A stretch of DNA of 6,065 bases. Origin: Clostridia bacterium (GTDB taxonomy: Bacteria; Bacillota; DULZ01). The translations under genes and the position numbers were made by a program. A model generated the notes under the pieces. It ran no database searches. It saw only the letters and a program-made list of their open reading frames with translations, and was not told the DNA's origin. The stretch lies in assembly GCA_012520135.1 (NCBI GenBank), contig JAAYOX010000277.1:1-6065 (forward strand). Direction: 5' to 3'. The stretch's first letter is position 1; each line of letters opens with the position of its first letter. Shown here one piece after another: positions 4,947 through 6,065 of this stretch.

Positions 4947-6065
4947 TTATTCTGCTACTACGTCTCCAATCTTCTCTTTTGCTGCCTTCTCTTCTTGTCC
5001 TTCCTGCGGTAGGACAACATTTAAGATCAAGGCAGTCAGAGCGGTAAGCACAATACCAGAGCCACCAAAAATCAAATTGATGGATTCAGGAAACTGCTGT
5101 AATGAATCGGGTCTTAAGCCCACTCCAAAACCTAAACCTAAGGAAACGGCAATTATAAACAGGCTTCTCCGGTCCAGCCCCGTTTGACTGAGCAGGGAGA
5201 TACCGGCTGTTGCAATCATAGCGAACATCACGATGGCAGCACCGCCTAGAACACTGGAGGGCATTACCGCGATGACGGCACCTACTTTGGGGAACAAACC
5301 GGCAATGATGAGGAAAATACCTGCAATAGCGACTACCCAACGACTCATTACCCCTGTAAAAGAGACAACACCTACGTTTTGGCTGTAACATGTGTTGGGC
5401 AAGGCATTAAAGAGAGAGGCCATACTGGTTGCCAAACCGTCGGCAATTACGCCGCCTGACAACTCTTCCTCGGTAGGTTCTCTACCTGCACCTCCCACGG
5501 TAATTCCGGTAACATTACCGATGGTTTCCACCATCACCGCCAGCAGTACGATACTCATTAAAGCGATGGAAGACCACTCAAAAGTCATACCGTAACGGAA
5601 AGGAATGGGCAAAGAAAACCAACCGGCCTCGGCTATAGCGGAAAAATCCACTTTTCCCATGGGGATAGCTACCACATACCCAACAATTAAACCGATTAAA
5701 ATAGCTGCCATTCTGATAAATCCACCGAGGAAACTGTTACAAATAATAATGGTCAACAGCACTAAACCTGCTAAAAACCAATTGGTCACGGAGCCATAAT
5801 CTGCCGCTCCTACACCCCCGGCGGCATAGTCAATGCCGGTAGGCATTAGTGACAAACCGATGGCTAACAAGACTGTACCGGTCACTACCGGCGCAAAATA
5901 CTTTCTGATATACTTCAAAAAGTAACCGGCTACTGCCTGTACAACACCGGCAACTAAGGATGCCCCCAAGACAGCCGGCAAACCGTATTGAGTACCAATA
6001 GCAATGGCAGGGGCAATAATAGCAAAACTGGTTCCCATGATGATCGGCAATCTGGACCCGATAGG
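4947..6065 (-). CDS. NCS2 family purine (xanthine/urate-type) permease, partial at N-terminus
   Basis: This is a proton- or sodium-driven nucleobase symporter of the inner membrane. The last 372 residues are visible; the frame stays open to the right edge (PIGSRLPIIMGTSFA), and the family has about 430-460 residues, so roughly 60-90 N-terminal residues are missing. The TTG or ATG codons near 6038-6050 are not the start. Many hydrophobic membrane segments alternate with short loops. Family marks include RLPIIMGTSFA, the conserved glutamate in MVETIGNVTG (codon 5526-5528), and the NCS2 signature CYSQNVGVVSFTGVMSR near 5343-5388. The QN pair in that signature is typical of xanthine/urate carriers, whereas uracil carriers tend to have other residues there, so a purine substrate is favoured but not proven. 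The tail is short and charged (EGQEEKAAKEKIGDVVAE). Upstream control is outside the window. Confidence 0.93.
   Translation of the reverse strand, partial: PIGSRLPIIMGTSFAIIAPAIAIGTQYGLPAVLGASLVAGVVQAVAGYFLKYIRKYFAPVVTGTVLLAIGLSLMPTGIDYAAGGVGAADYGSVTNWFLAGLVLLTIIICNSFLGGFIRMAAILIGLIVGYVVAIPMGKVDFSAIAEAGWFSLPIPFRYGMTFEWSSIALMSIVLLAVMVETIGNVTGITVGGAGREPTEEELSGGVIADGLATSMASLFNALPNTCYSQNVGVVSFTGVMSRWVVAIAGIFLIIAGLFPKVGAVIAVMPSSVLGGAAIVMFAMIATAGISLLSQTGLDRRSLFIIAVSLGLGFGVGLRPDSLQQFPESINLIFGGSGIVLTALTALILNVVLPQEGQEEKAAKEKIGDVVAE

Overview
The window looks like part of the chromosome of a spore-forming Firmicute, most likely a member of the class Clostridia. This rests on a SpoVT-type sporulation regulator, AGGAGG-type ribosome binding sites, a Gram-positive-style tandem glycine riboswitch ahead of gcvT, and moderate-to-low GC. 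The species cannot be named from the sequence alone. I see no insertion sequence, CRISPR array, tRNA, rRNA or phage gene, and no clearly new multi-gene system. The most interesting signals are regulatory RNA structures and two unusual domain layouts.

Left part (1-1689, minus strand): a glycine cleavage operon. A promoter near 1662-1689 leads into a tandem glycine riboswitch (1461-1626), an intrinsic terminator (1420-1466), then gcvT (215-1315) and the start of gcvH (214 to the left edge). The 3' strand of the second aptamer's P1 stem is also the base of the terminator. Glycine binding should therefore weaken the terminator and switch the operon on. GcvT and GcvH, with the P and L proteins outside the window, break down glycine to CO2, ammonia and methylene-tetrahydrofolate.

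Middle part (1741-3290): a probable sporulation neighbourhood. A 54-residue basic protein of unknown function (1824-1988, minus) has a strong ribosome binding site and a hairpin behind it. It diverges from a plus-strand pair: a YkuD L,D-transpeptidase with a C-terminal LysM domain (2104-2613), and spoVT (2708-3241), which ends at a strong hairpin. The 115-bp divergent gap holds a 9-bp inverted repeat and a weak sigma-K-like promoter match.

Right part (3311-6065, minus strand): a methyl-accepting chemotaxis protein (3311-4834) and, upstream of it, an NCS2 family nucleobase permease cut by the right edge (4947-6065). The MCP has two N-terminal membrane helices with almost no external loop and an additional predicted sensory domain at its C terminus. 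Between permease and MCP lies a hairpin with a poor T-tract, followed by a second folded element in the MCP leader. The MCP may thus be transcribed partly by read-through from the permease gene.
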